Shown here piece by piece: positions 35,999 through 43,185 of a DNA stretch of 64,000 nucleotides. The stretch comes from Microbacterium jejuense (GTDB lineage: Bacteria; Actinomycetota; Actinomycetes; Actinomycetales; Microbacteriaceae). The translations under genes were made by a program, and so were the position numbers. The notes under the pieces were generated by a model, which saw only the letters and a program-made list of their open reading frames with translations, made no database searches and was not told the origin of the DNA. The DNA lies in NCBI RefSeq assembly GCF_019511665.1, contig NZ_JAEUAW010000013.1, positions 55,683 to 119,682 on the forward strand. The letters are read 5' to 3'. Every line of letters starts with the position of its first letter. Position 1 is the stretch's first letter.

Positions 35999-36382
35999 AT
36001 GAGGGGCAAGGCTGGACTCGTCATCGGACTCGCCGTCGGGTATGTCCTGGGCACGCGCGCAGGGCGCGAGCGCTATGAGCAGATCAAGGCGCAGTGGCTG
36101 AAGGTGTGGAACCTCGACCCCGTGCAGGAGCAGGTCGGCAAGGTCAAGGACTTCGCGAAGAGCCAGGCGATGGCTCTGCCGTCGACGCTGTGGGACGCGG
36201 GTGTCAAGGTCGTGCAGGCAGCCGGCTCCAAGGGCACCCCCGGGCAGAAGCTCGACGCCGCCATCAAGGTGGGCAAGGACTCGCAGGACGAGGTGGGCAG
36301 GGCTGCGCAGACGTCGGCGCAGGCCGTGAAGGATGCCGTCGACGACGCGGTCGAAGACGCCACCGGTCGGGGCGGAGCCTGA
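35999..36382 (+). CDS. Small envelope protein, YtxH-like
   Basis: 127 residues. A short N-terminal hydrophobic stretch (GLVIGLAVGYVLGTRAGRERYEQI) is followed by a helical, amphipathic, lysine- and alanine-rich region (SQAMALPSTLWDAGVKVVQAAG, VGRAAQTSAQAVKDAVDDAVEDA). This is the shape of YtxH-like stress or envelope proteins anchored by a glycine-rich span. GAGGAG lies 5 nt before the ATG, and a candidate -10 (TACCCT) lies about 45 bp upstream. The phage-holin-family and small membrane protein genes follow at once (GTG 1 bp after the stop, then overlapping), so the three form an operon of membrane-associated proteins. Function unknown. Confidence 0.75.
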   Translation: MRGKAGLVIGLAVGYVLGTRAGRERYEQIKAQWLKVWNLDPVQEQVGKVKDFAKSQAMALPSTLWDAGVKVVQAAGSKGTPGQKLDAAIKVGKDSQDEVGRAAQTSAQAVKDAVDDAVEDATGRGGA

Positions 36383-36383
36383 C

Positions 36384-36788
36384 GTGGAGACGCGCAGACG
36401 CGGATTCCGCGACCGCGCGGACGACAGCCTGCTCACGCTCCTCGGCGAGATCCCGGAGCTGATCCGCAACCTCGTCATCGCCGAGGTCGACGCCGCCAAG
36501 AAGTGGCTGGCACGCACCGCCAAGGACGGCGGCTGGGGCGCCCTGTGGGTGTTCGCGGCGCTGTTCGTGCTGTTCTGGTCGGTGCCCGTGCTCGGCACGT
36601 TCGTCATCGCCGGACTCTCGTCGTGGTGGCCCGTGTGGCTGTCGGCCCTCGTCGTGTTCTTCGCGATGCTGATCGTGACGGCGGTGCTGGCGTGGCTCGG
36701 CATCCTGCGCTTCCGCAAGATCGGCGAACGGAAGAACCCGGTCCAATCGATCGCCCAGGACGTGAAGGAGGTGCGTGATGAGCTCTGA
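36384..36788 (+). CDS. Phage-holin-family (PF07332-like) membrane protein
   Basis: 134 residues. A charged amphipathic N-terminus (RADDSLLTLLGEIPELIRNLVIAEVDAAKKWLAR) precedes two close membrane spans at about 50-75 and 80-105, then KIGERKNPVQSIAQDVKEVRDEL. This is the pattern of the family called holin superfamily III in databases; in Actinobacteria these genes usually sit in small stress operons and are not phage genes. The GTG at 36384 follows GGCGGAG at suitable spacing and lies 1 bp after the previous stop. The final 11 bp overlap the next gene. No other phage gene is in the window. Confidence 0.8.
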   Translation: METRRRGFRDRADDSLLTLLGEIPELIRNLVIAEVDAAKKWLARTAKDGGWGALWVFAALFVLFWSVPVLGTFVIAGLSSWWPVWLSALVVFFAMLIVTAVLAWLGILRFRKIGERKNPVQSIAQDVKEVRDEL

Positions 36789-37056
36789 GGCTCCCGTGCC
36801 CGTTCCCCGCACCGCCGTGCCGCTCGGCATCGCCGACCCCGTCGAGCAGGCGCGTGCCGAACTAAAGGCCGCGCTGGCGGCGATCGAAGAGAAGGCCAAC
36901 GTGCCGCGCCGCGTCGGCCGCGCGGTCGATGAGCGCGTCGCCCAGGCCCGCGCGTTCCAGCGCCGCAACCCGACGATGGCCGCTGTCGCGGTCGTGGTCG
37001 GCGCGGTGGCGATCGGCGCAGCCGTGTGGGGCGCCGTCCGCCTCTACACGCGCTGA
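36778..37056 (+). CDS. Small DUF3618-like membrane protein
   Basis: 92 residues. The segment DPVEQARAELKAALAAIEEKANVPRRVGRAVDERV is an amphipathic helix pair, and one membrane span follows at about 68-88 (MAAVAVVVGAVAIGAAVWG). This resembles DUF3618, a small protein family often next to holin-like and YtxH-like genes. The ATG at 36778 is preceded by GGAGG; a GTG 3 nt earlier is in frame. It ends the three-gene operon. Function unknown; a role in envelope stability is only a guess from context. Confidence 0.7.
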   Translation: MSSEAPVPVPRTAVPLGIADPVEQARAELKAALAAIEEKANVPRRVGRAVDERVAQARAFQRRNPTMAAVAVVVGAVAIGAAVWGAVRLYTR

Positions 37057-37239
37057 TCCCCGGGCAGCCCCCTGCGGCGGACGCAGTCCGTCCGTCCAGG
37101 AACGAGGGGTATGCTCGGAGGTCGAGGCAGTGCAATGGTGCGTATGCTGCCGTTCGCGCGAACCCGATTCGAATCGCGCGTCGGCTGCTCGAACGTCATG
37201 GGCGGCCGACTGAGCACCAGCGAGAGTCGATCCCCTTTC

Positions 37240-38085
37240 ATGAACACAGCCGCAGCATCGCACCAGCCCGTCAAGCCCCTGACCGGCTGGCGCGTCCTCG
37301 TGCCCCGCGGGGGCCCCTGGGGCGACGGCGTGGCGGCGAGCCTGCGACGGCAGGGCGCGACGCCGGTGATCGCGCCGCTCATCAACTTCGCTCCGACGAA
37401 CGATCAGGCGACGCTCGAGCAGGCGCTCGCCGACCTGGCAGCCGGCGCCTTCGACTGGCTCACGGTGACCAGTGCGACCACGGTCGACGTGCTGTACGCG
37501 TACCGCGCGGTCGTTCCCGCCACCACCAAGGTCGCCGCCGTCGGCGAGACGACCGCCGCCGCGCTCCTCGCGGTGGGGTACCGCGTCGACCTCGTCCCCG
37601 AGCGTGACAACTCCGCGGCGGGCATGGCCGACCAGCTCATCGCGCTCGAGCCCGAGCCCCGCGACATCCTCACGCTCCGCAGTGAGATCGCGAAGCCCGT
37701 CCTGACCCGCCGGCTCAGCGATGCGGGACACCGCGTCCGCAGCGTCGTCGCGTACCGCACGGTCGGCGTTCCGGTCACCGAGCGCATCGCCGAGGACGTC
37801 CACTCCGGCCGCATCAACGCCATCCTCGTCACGAGCGGCTCGGTCGCCCAGCAGGTGCACGAGCAGTTCCCCGACCTCCCCGACACGACCCTCGTCGCCG
37901 CGATCGGTCCGCGCACCGCGAAGGACGCGCGCCGAGCGGGCCTCGACGTCGATGTCGTCGCCGAGGCGCAGACGGTCGACGCGCTCATCGACGCGGTCGC
38001 GAAGTTCTCGCTGCCGCACGCCGCGGACGAGTTCGCGCCGAAGACCGGCGTCCTTCCTCAGCTGCACGCGAAGCACCAGGCCTGA
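37240..38085 (+). CDS. hemD: Uroporphyrinogen-III synthase
   Basis: 281 residues with the HemD fold. It begins LTGWRVLVPRGGPWGDGVAASLRRQGATPVIAPLI in split form, and contains FDWLTVTSATTV, AAVGETTAAALLAVGYRVDLVP and, in the second lobe, NAILVTSGSVAQQVHEQF and AAIGPRTAKDARRAGLDVD. HemD closes hydroxymethylbilane to uroporphyrinogen III, the branch point to haem and sirohaem or cobalamin. The ATG at 37240 is chosen because the family similarity begins about 15 residues later; upstream starts extend into non-coding sequence. A GTG 5 bp downstream of the stop starts cofD. HemD sequences are poorly conserved, so the call rests on pattern and length. Confidence 0.85.
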   Translation: MNTAAASHQPVKPLTGWRVLVPRGGPWGDGVAASLRRQGATPVIAPLINFAPTNDQATLEQALADLAAGAFDWLTVTSATTVDVLYAYRAVVPATTKVAAVGETTAAALLAVGYRVDLVPERDNSAAGMADQLIALEPEPRDILTLRSEIAKPVLTRRLSDAGHRVRSVVAYRTVGVPVTERIAEDVHSGRINAILVTSGSVAQQVHEQFPDLPDTTLVAAIGPRTAKDARRAGLDVDVVAEAQTVDALIDAVAKFSLPHAADEFAPKTGVLPQLHAKHQA

Positions 38086-38089
38086 CGCC

Positions 38090-39073
38090 GTGACGCGCGC
38101 GCCTCGCATCGTCGTGCTCGCCGGCGGCGTGGGCGGCTCGCGCTTCGTGCTCGGCGTGCGCGGCGCGCTGCGCGCCCGCGGCATCGCCGACACCGCGTCG
38201 GCCCTCACCGTCGTCGTCAACACGGGTGACGACCTGTGGCTGTCGGGCGTCCGTCTGCAGCCCGATGTCGACTCGATCACGTACGCGCTCGCCGGCGTCA
38301 ACGACACCGAGCGCGGCTGGGGCCGGCAGGGCGACACCGAGCGCGTCAACCACGAGCTGCAGCAGTGGGGCGCCGGCTGGCCCTGGTTCACGCTCGGCGA
38401 CCTCGACCTCGGGACGCACCTCGCCCGCACCGGATGGCTGCGCGAAGGCCTCACCCCGACACACGTGCTCGAGCGCATGTCGCACCGCTGGCCGCTGGGC
38501 GCGCGGCTGCTGCCCATGACCGACAGCGAGGTCGACACCATCGTGGTCCTCGGCGATGGGACGCGCCTGCACTTCCAGGAGTGGTGGACGCGCCACCGCG
38601 CGACGCTCGCCCCCGTGGCCTTCGAGAATCCTGGGGTGGCGGCATCCACCCCCGCTCCCGGCGTCGTCGAGGCCATCGCCGACGCGGACGTCGTTCTGTT
38701 GGCGCCGTCGAACCCCGTTGTATCGATCGGTCCGATCCTCGCCGTGCCCGGCGTGCGTGACGCGCTTCGCGCCACGAGTGCTCCCGTCGTCGGCGTCTCG
38801 CCGATCATCGGCGGCAAGGTCGTGCGCGGCATGGCCGACGTGTGCCTCGCCGCGATCGGCGTCGAGACCTCCGCCGCGGCGGTGGCCGAGCTGTACGGCG
38901 CGCGCGCCGACGGCGGCCTGCTCGACGCCTGGCTCATCGCCGAGGAGGACGAGCAGCTGGCGGCGGAGGTCTCGGCCCGCGGCATCCGTTCGCTCGTGCG
39001 TCCGCTGTGGATGACCGACGCGACCCGCTCGGCCGCGCTCGGCGAAGCGGCGCTCGCCGCGGCCGGGGTGTGA
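38090..39073 (+). CDS. fbiA: 2-phospho-L-lactate transferase (F420 biosynthesis)
   Basis: 327 residues; CofD/FbiA family, which transfers the phospholactyl-type group from the activated GDP intermediate to FO, giving (dehydro-)F420-0. Conserved parts: VLAGGVGGSRFVLG at the start, NTGDDLWLSGVRLQPDVDS, GDLDLGTHLARTGWLREG, APSNPVVSIGPILAVPG and SPIIGGKVVRGMA. The GTG at 38090 is 5 bp after the hemD stop. The usual partner fbiB (cofE) does not follow; instead a TauE-type exporter gene starts with a 1-bp overlap. Other F420 genes (cofC, fgd, fbiC) are at 41432-47383 on the opposite strand. Synonym cofD. Confidence 0.9.
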   Translation: MTRAPRIVVLAGGVGGSRFVLGVRGALRARGIADTASALTVVVNTGDDLWLSGVRLQPDVDSITYALAGVNDTERGWGRQGDTERVNHELQQWGAGWPWFTLGDLDLGTHLARTGWLREGLTPTHVLERMSHRWPLGARLLPMTDSEVDTIVVLGDGTRLHFQEWWTRHRATLAPVAFENPGVAASTPAPGVVEAIADADVVLLAPSNPVVSIGPILAVPGVRDALRATSAPVVGVSPIIGGKVVRGMADVCLAAIGVETSAAAVAELYGARADGGLLDAWLIAEEDEQLAAEVSARGIRSLVRPLWMTDATRSAALGEAALAAAGV

Positions 39074-39822
39074 TGCTCCCCGATCTGGCGTGGTGGGCGT
39101 GGGCCCTGCTCGGTGTCGCCGCCCTCGTCGTCGGGCTGTCGAAGACGGCCGTGCCCGGTGCGGGCACGATCGCCGTGGCGATCTTCGCCGCCGTGCTGCC
39201 GGCCAAGCAGTCCACGGGTGTGCTCCTGCTGCTGCTCATCGTGGCCGACATCTTCGCGGTGACCATGTACCGGAGGCATGCGGACTGGAAGACCCTGCTG
39301 CGCCTCGCGCCCGCCGTCGTGGTCGGCGTGCTGCTGGGGGTGGTGTTCCTGTGGTTCGCCGACAACCTGTGGGTCAAGCGCACCATCGGCGTGATCCTGC
39401 TGCTCGTGATCGCGATCACGCTGCTGCGGCGGAGGTTCGTCTCGCGCGTCGCCGCCGAGGGCGGATCGCATCGCGTGGCGGCCGCGACCTACGGCACGCT
39501 CGGCGGGTTCACCACGATGGTCGCGAACGCGGCCGGCCCGGTGATGTCGATGTACTTCCTCGCGGCGCGGTTCGAGGTGAAGGCCTTCCTCGGCACGGCC
39601 GCGTGGTTCTTCGCGATCGTCAACCTGTTCAAGGTGCCGTTCTCGATCGGCATCGGCATCATCACGGTGCCGGGACTCCTCATCGACCTCGTGCTCGTGC
39701 CGCTCGTGGTCGTGGCGGCCTTCGCCGGTCGCTGGCTCGCCGACCGCATGCCCCAGTCCGTGTTCGAGAAGCTCGTGATCGCCTTCACGATCGTCGGCGC
39801 GGTCTACCTGCTGGTCGCCTGA
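39073..39822 (+). CDS. TauE/SafE-type sulfite exporter family protein
   Basis: 249 residues, nearly all membrane. About seven or eight spans can be marked: 5-25, 28-48, 50-60, 76-96, 103-120, 140-160, 175-200, 228-248. The two glycine-rich repeats (VVGLSKTAVPGAGTIAVAIFAA and the later LGGFTTMVANAAGPVMSMYFLA) are the internal duplication of the TauE/SafE family, which exports sulfite or organic anions. The ATG shares its A with the TGA stop of fbiA, so they are coupled, though no functional link with F420 is known. After the stop lies an R2 repeat. Substrate unknown. Confidence 0.85.
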   Translation: MLPDLAWWAWALLGVAALVVGLSKTAVPGAGTIAVAIFAAVLPAKQSTGVLLLLLIVADIFAVTMYRRHADWKTLLRLAPAVVVGVLLGVVFLWFADNLWVKRTIGVILLLVIAITLLRRRFVSRVAAEGGSHRVAAATYGTLGGFTTMVANAAGPVMSMYFLAARFEVKAFLGTAAWFFAIVNLFKVPFSIGIGIITVPGLLIDLVLVPLVVVAAFAGRWLADRMPQSVFEKLVIAFTIVGAVYLLVA

Positions 39823-39864
39823 GGCGGGGGCGCCGGTCCGTCGCGGTGGCGGCATCCTCTCGCT

Positions 39865-39936
39865 GAGATCAGGAGATCCCGCGAACGCAGGACGTTGTGG
39901 GCGATTCGCTCCTGTGTCCGCGAGATCTCCTGATCC
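39865..39936. repeat. R2 repeat, copy 2
   Basis: GAGATCAGGAGATC near 39865 and GAGATCTCCTGATC near 39922 form inverted arms around GCGAACGCAGGACGTT. It lies in the convergent gap between the TauE-type gene and the small membrane protein gene and could act as a terminator hairpin. Confidence 0.75.
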
Positions 39937-39987
39937 GGGCGCGGGCCAGGCGCAGAGAGGATGCCGCACGCCGAGGCTGTGCTCCCG

Positions 39988-40251
39988 TCAGAGGTCACGC
40001 CCGCGTCGTCGCGTCAGCCACCAGGTGAACCCTGCGAGCACGGCACTGGCGGTGAGCCACAGCCACAGGCTCGTCTCGACGCCGACCAGCGAGCGGGCGG
40101 TCGTGACGCAGTACGAGCGGCTCGCCGCGACGCTGTCTGCGCAGAAGCCACTGAACGTCACGGGCGCGAAGGCCACCGCCGCGACGACGAGAGCGCCCGT
40201 GAGCCACGTCGCCCGGCGCAGCCGGGACGGCGGGCGGGTGGCGCGCGACAT
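39988..40251 (-). CDS. Small hypothetical membrane protein
   Basis: 87 residues with two membrane spans, about 15-35 (ATWLTGALVVAAVAFAPVTF) and 58-78 (ETSLWLWLTASAVLAGFTWW). The loop between them has two cysteines (GFCADS, SYCVTT), which would lie outside the cell and may pair. It ends RRRGRDL, a positive cytosolic tail. The ATG is 3 bp after the stop of the methyltransferase gene, so it is probably the last gene of that leftward unit. I do not recognise a family. Confidence 0.65.
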   Translation of the reverse strand: MSRATRPPSRLRRATWLTGALVVAAVAFAPVTFSGFCADSVAASRSYCVTTARSLVGVETSLWLWLTASAVLAGFTWWLTRRRGRDL

Positions 40252-40253
40252 CG

Positions 40254-40958
40254 TCAGGTCTCCGGATCAGGAGATCTCGCGAGCGCACGACGATCGGTGC
40301 CGTTTCGTCCTGTCTCCGCGAGATCTCCTGATCTCGGCACGGCGGGGTCGATCGGGAGAGGGGATGCCACGTTCCGGGCGATCACGGTGATCCATCGCTC
40401 GGCGGCCGTGGGCAGAGTCGACTCCGCGACCTGCTCAGGCGTCCAGCCGGCCATGCGGAGCGCGGCGGTGAGACCGGCCTCGTCCCAGTAGGTGAAGTGG
40501 CGGGGGTCGTCGAGCTTGACGTGCGTCCAGGCCTCGCCCTCGCCCTTCTTGAAGCTCGCGACGAGCACTCCACCGGGCCGGCAGGCGCGACGGGCGGTAG
40601 CAAGCACCCCGGGCAGATCCATGCGGGGGACGTGCAGCAGCACGGCGTTCGCGAAGACCGCATCGTACGGTCCGCCGAAGTCCTCGGCCCGCACGTCGAG
40701 CACGCGGGCCTGGTGTCCCGCCGCGCGCAGAGCGTCGACGAACGCCGTCGCCCCGTCGGTGCGGTCGACGGTGAGGCCGGCGGACTCGAGGGCCGCGGCA
40801 TCCCTTCCCGGTCCGCTGCCCAGCTCGAGCACGTGTGCTCCGCGTGGAACCCGGGCGAGCAGCGCGTCGACCTCAGGAGCGGGTGCGGTCGAGGTGCCCT
40901 CGGTGTACTGCTGCACACCGCGCTCGTACGCGGCGAGGGTGGCGTCCTGCGGGTTCAC
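40254..40958 (-). CDS. Class I SAM-dependent methyltransferase
   Basis: 234 residues. The SAM-binding motif I is VLELGSGPGRDAAAL, followed by DRTDGATAFVDALRAAG, the motif II-like YDAVFANAVLLHVPR and RPGGVLVASFKKGEG. This is the common methyltransferase 11/25 fold; the substrate is not predictable. The GTG at 40958 is chosen because it forms a GTGA overlap with the stop codon of the upstream cupin gene. The last 35 or so residues (after TVIARNVAS) fall outside the methyltransferase fold and are encoded by an R2 repeat copy, giving a tail rich in Arg and Asp. Loss of this tail would probably not affect the catalytic fold. Confidence 0.8.
   Translation of the reverse strand: MNPQDATLAAYERGVQQYTEGTSTAPAPEVDALLARVPRGAHVLELGSGPGRDAAALESAGLTVDRTDGATAFVDALRAAGHQARVLDVRAEDFGGPYDAVFANAVLLHVPRMDLPGVLATARRACRPGGVLVASFKKGEGEAWTHVKLDDPRHFTYWDEAGLTAALRMAGWTPEQVAESTLPTAAERWITVIARNVASPLPIDPAVPRSGDLAETGRNGTDRRALARSPDPET
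40265..40334. repeat. R2 repeat, copy 3, inside the methyltransferase gene
   Basis: GATCAGGAGATCTCGCGAGC and its inverted partner GCGAGATCTCCTGATC bracket ACGACGATCGG and TTTCGTCCTG. On the minus strand it is read as the methyltransferase C-terminal segment RSGDLAETGRNGTDRRALA. Confidence 0.8.
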
Positions 40959-41386
40959 GACCACGGCGACGGGCGCTCGGGGGCGCGGCGGCTGTCGTCG
41001 GGGAACTCGGGAAGCTCGGTGCCGCCCGCGCGGATGCACAGCCAGCGCAGCTGCTCGGGACTGTCGGGCAGAGCGCGCCACGTGCGGAAGACGCCCTGGC
41101 CGACGCGCACGACCGTGCCCGGTCCGACGTCGACGATGTCGTCGTCGAGCGCCATCTGGCCGCGCCCGGCGAGGAACACGTAGACCTCCTCGATGTGCTC
41201 GTGCACGTGCCAGTAGCCCGCCTCCTCACCGGGTTCGAAGGCGTTCGCGCTCATGCCGATGTACTGCATCGTCAGCTCGTGGTCGACGATGCGCCGGCCG
41301 TCGCGCGACTTCTCGGGAGTGAAGCCGCCGTAGTGCCCCCGCCACTCGTCGAGGCCGCCCATCTCCAGCACCTGGTAGTCGCTCAT
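40955..41386 (-). CDS. Cupin-domain protein
   Basis: 143 residues forming a small beta-barrel. The cupin motif 1 can be seen as GYWHVHEHIEEVYVFLAGRG (two His and a Glu as likely metal ligands) and motif 2 near DVGPGTVVRVGQGVFR. Such single-domain cupins may be sugar isomerases, dioxygenases or binding proteins; nothing here decides. It starts at an ATG (41386) 45 bp after the cofC stop and overlaps the methyltransferase gene by 4 bp (GTGA), suggesting a shared leftward transcript. Confidence in the fold is good; function is open. Confidence 0.8.
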   Translation of the reverse strand: MSDYQVLEMGGLDEWRGHYGGFTPEKSRDGRRIVDHELTMQYIGMSANAFEPGEEAGYWHVHEHIEEVYVFLAGRGQMALDDDIVDVGPGTVVRVGQGVFRTWRALPDSPEQLRWLCIRAGGTELPEFPDDSRRAPERPSPWS

Positions 41387-41431
41387 TCCGCCAGGCTAAC
41401 GGTGAGATCCGGTCGCCAGGGCGAGCTCGGC

Positions 41432-42175
41432 TCAGCGACCCGCGATGTCAGCGCCGGCCAGCAGCGCGGCCGTGCGCGGGCCGAGGCCCAGGGTGCGGGC
41501 GGCGTCGAGCTGCGCGGCGGTGTCGACGTCGCGGCGGAGGGTTGAGGCATCCCGGATCTCCAGCGGAGCGCACCCGAGCGCGACGTGCCGCGCGAAGGAG
41601 CCGTCGCCGAAGGCCGACGTCCACTCCTGGCCGGCGGCGGCGGTGACGAGGGTCGAGCCCGTGCCCTCGGCGTCGGCGACCACAGCGCGGGGGAGGGATG
41701 CCGCGGCCCGCAGCGCCTCGCCCAGATCGTCCGGGCGCAGCGCGGGCAGGTCGCCGAGCAGCGCAGCGCGCGGCATCCGTCCGCCGGGGTCCACTGCCGC
41801 CACGCCTGCGGCCACCGCGGCGTCGAGGCCCGCGGCCTCGCCCTCGGGGACGAAGCGCAGCCCCGGGATCATCGCCGACTCGCGGGCGAGCGCGGCGTCG
41901 TCGGTCACCACGACGACCTGCGCGACGACGTCGCACGCGGTCGCGGCCTGCAGGGTGTCGAGGGCGATGGCGCGCGCGAGGTCCTTGCGGGCGACTCCGG
42001 CGACCTCGAGCCGCGACTTGGCGCGCGCCGACGGCTTGACGGGCACCACGACGACCCAGCGTGGCGACCGCAGCTCCTCAGAAGCGGCGGCCGACGACGC
42101 GGATCCCGGCTCGGCCTCACCCGCGCGGGCCGGCCCTGAGGAGTTGCGGTCGCGCCGGCGGAACAGCGGGCTCAC
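41432..42175 (-). CDS. cofC: 2-phospho-L-lactate (or PEP) guanylyltransferase, F420 biosynthesis
   Basis: 247 residues of the CofC/FbiD family, which activates 2-phospholactate or phosphoenolpyruvate with GTP for the CofD step. After an acidic, Ser/Ala-rich head of 37 residues the conserved VVVVPVKPSARAKSRL appears, followed by VVVTDDAALA, GLDAAVAAGVAAV, ALLGDLPALRPDDLGEAL and ADAEGTGSTLVTA, and near the end DVDTAAQLDAA. This matches the MobA-like nucleotidyltransferase fold. The GTG start overlaps the fgd stop by 4 bp (GTGA). It is the last gene of the tight block fbiC, monooxygenase, fgd, cofC. Actinobacterial enzymes usually prefer phosphoenolpyruvate; that preference is not visible here. 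Confidence 0.9.
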   Translation of the reverse strand: MSPLFRRRDRNSSGPARAGEAEPGSASSAAASEELRSPRWVVVVPVKPSARAKSRLEVAGVARKDLARAIALDTLQAATACDVVAQVVVVTDDAALARESAMIPGLRFVPEGEAAGLDAAVAAGVAAVDPGGRMPRAALLGDLPALRPDDLGEALRAAASLPRAVVADAEGTGSTLVTAAAGQEWTSAFGDGSFARHVALGCAPLEIRDASTLRRDVDTAAQLDAARTLGLGPRTAALLAGADIAGR

Positions 42176-43185
42176 GCGCCGTACTTCGCGCGCAGGCGCG
42201 GCAGGATCTCTTCGCCGTACATGCGCAGGAACGCGCCCTGGTCGTGTCCCGGGTCGTGGAACACCAGGTGGCGGAAGCCGAGGTCGATGTACCAGCCGAT
42301 GCGCTCGACGTGCTCGTCGGGGTCATCCGACACGATGAAGCGCGAGGAGGTGCGCTCGATCGGCAGCTGCTCGCCGAGCCGCTGCATCTCGATGGGGTCG
42401 TCGACGCCCATCTTCTCCTCCGGTGTGAGCGCCAGAGGGGCCCAGAACCGGGTCTTCTCGCGCGCCTCGTCGAGCGTCGGCGCGAACGACACCTTCACCT
42501 CGATGAGCGTGTCGATCGCGTCGGCGGGGCGTCCGGCCTTCTCGAGTCCTTCGTGCAGCGCGGGCAGCAGCGTGTCGGTGTACAGCTCGCGCTTCTTGCC
42601 CGAGGTCGTGATGAAGCCGTCGGCGATGCGCCCGGCCAGGCGCGTCGCCGCCGGACCCGCGGCGCCGATGTAGATCGGCACGGGCTCGGGCAGCTTGTCG
42701 TAGATCGTCACGTTGCGCGCGTGGTAGTACGTGCCGTCGAAGTTCACGCGGTCTTCGGACCACAGCCGGCGGATGAGGCCGATCGCCTCTTTGAGCCGCT
42801 GGAACCGCTCGGGCGGATCGGGCCACGCGATGCCGAGGTTCGCCTCGTTGAGCGCCTCGCCGGTGCCGACGCCGAGGATCACACGCCCCGGGTACAGCAC
42901 GCCGAGCGTCGCGAAGTCCTGCGCCACGACCGTCGGGTTGTAGCGGAACGTCGGCGTCAGCACCGACGTTCCGATCAGGACGCGCGACGTGCGGGCGCCG
43001 AGGGCGCCGAGCCACGGGATGGATGCCGGCGCGTGGCCGCCGTCGTGCAGCCACGGCTGCAGGTGATCCGAGATGAAGACCGAGTCGAACCCGGCCTCCT
43101 CGGCCTGCACGGCGTAGTCGAGCAGCTCGCCCGGGCCGAACTGCTCGGCCGAGGCCTTGTAGCCGAAGCGCAGCGGGATGGTCAT
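42172..43185 (-). CDS. fgd: F420-dependent glucose-6-phosphate dehydrogenase
   Basis: 337 residues, luciferase-like TIM barrel. The start LRFGYKASAEQFGPGELL, then SDHLQPWLHDGGHAP, GTSVLTPTFRYNPTVVAQDF, VILGVGTGEALNE, TTSGKKRELYTDTLLPAL, RFWAPLALTPEEK and VFHDPGHDQ follow the mycobacterial Fgd1 sequence closely, as far as I recall it, including the histidine of SDH near the active site. The enzyme oxidises glucose-6-phosphate to 6-phosphogluconolactone and reduces F420, the main source of reduced F420 in Actinobacteria. The ATG overlaps the preceding stop by 4 bp, and the stop overlaps cofC. Another F420-dependent sugar dehydrogenase is the main alternative. Confidence 0.88.
   Translation of the reverse strand: MTIPLRFGYKASAEQFGPGELLDYAVQAEEAGFDSVFISDHLQPWLHDGGHAPASIPWLGALGARTSRVLIGTSVLTPTFRYNPTVVAQDFATLGVLYPGRVILGVGTGEALNEANLGIAWPDPPERFQRLKEAIGLIRRLWSEDRVNFDGTYYHARNVTIYDKLPEPVPIYIGAAGPAATRLAGRIADGFITTSGKKRELYTDTLLPALHEGLEKAGRPADAIDTLIEVKVSFAPTLDEAREKTRFWAPLALTPEEKMGVDDPIEMQRLGEQLPIERTSSRFIVSDDPDEHVERIGWYIDLGFRHLVFHDPGHDQGAFLRMYGEEILPRLRAKYGA

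Noticed and set aside
36384..36788. Prophage remnant because of a holin-family gene
   Set aside because: The family is common in actinobacterial chromosomes; there are no other phage genes, integrase or attachment sites.
37157..37190. A tRNA T-loop-like sequence (CGATTCGAATCG)
   Set aside because: No acceptor stem, anticodon arm or D-loop can be drawn around it; it is a chance palindrome before hemD.
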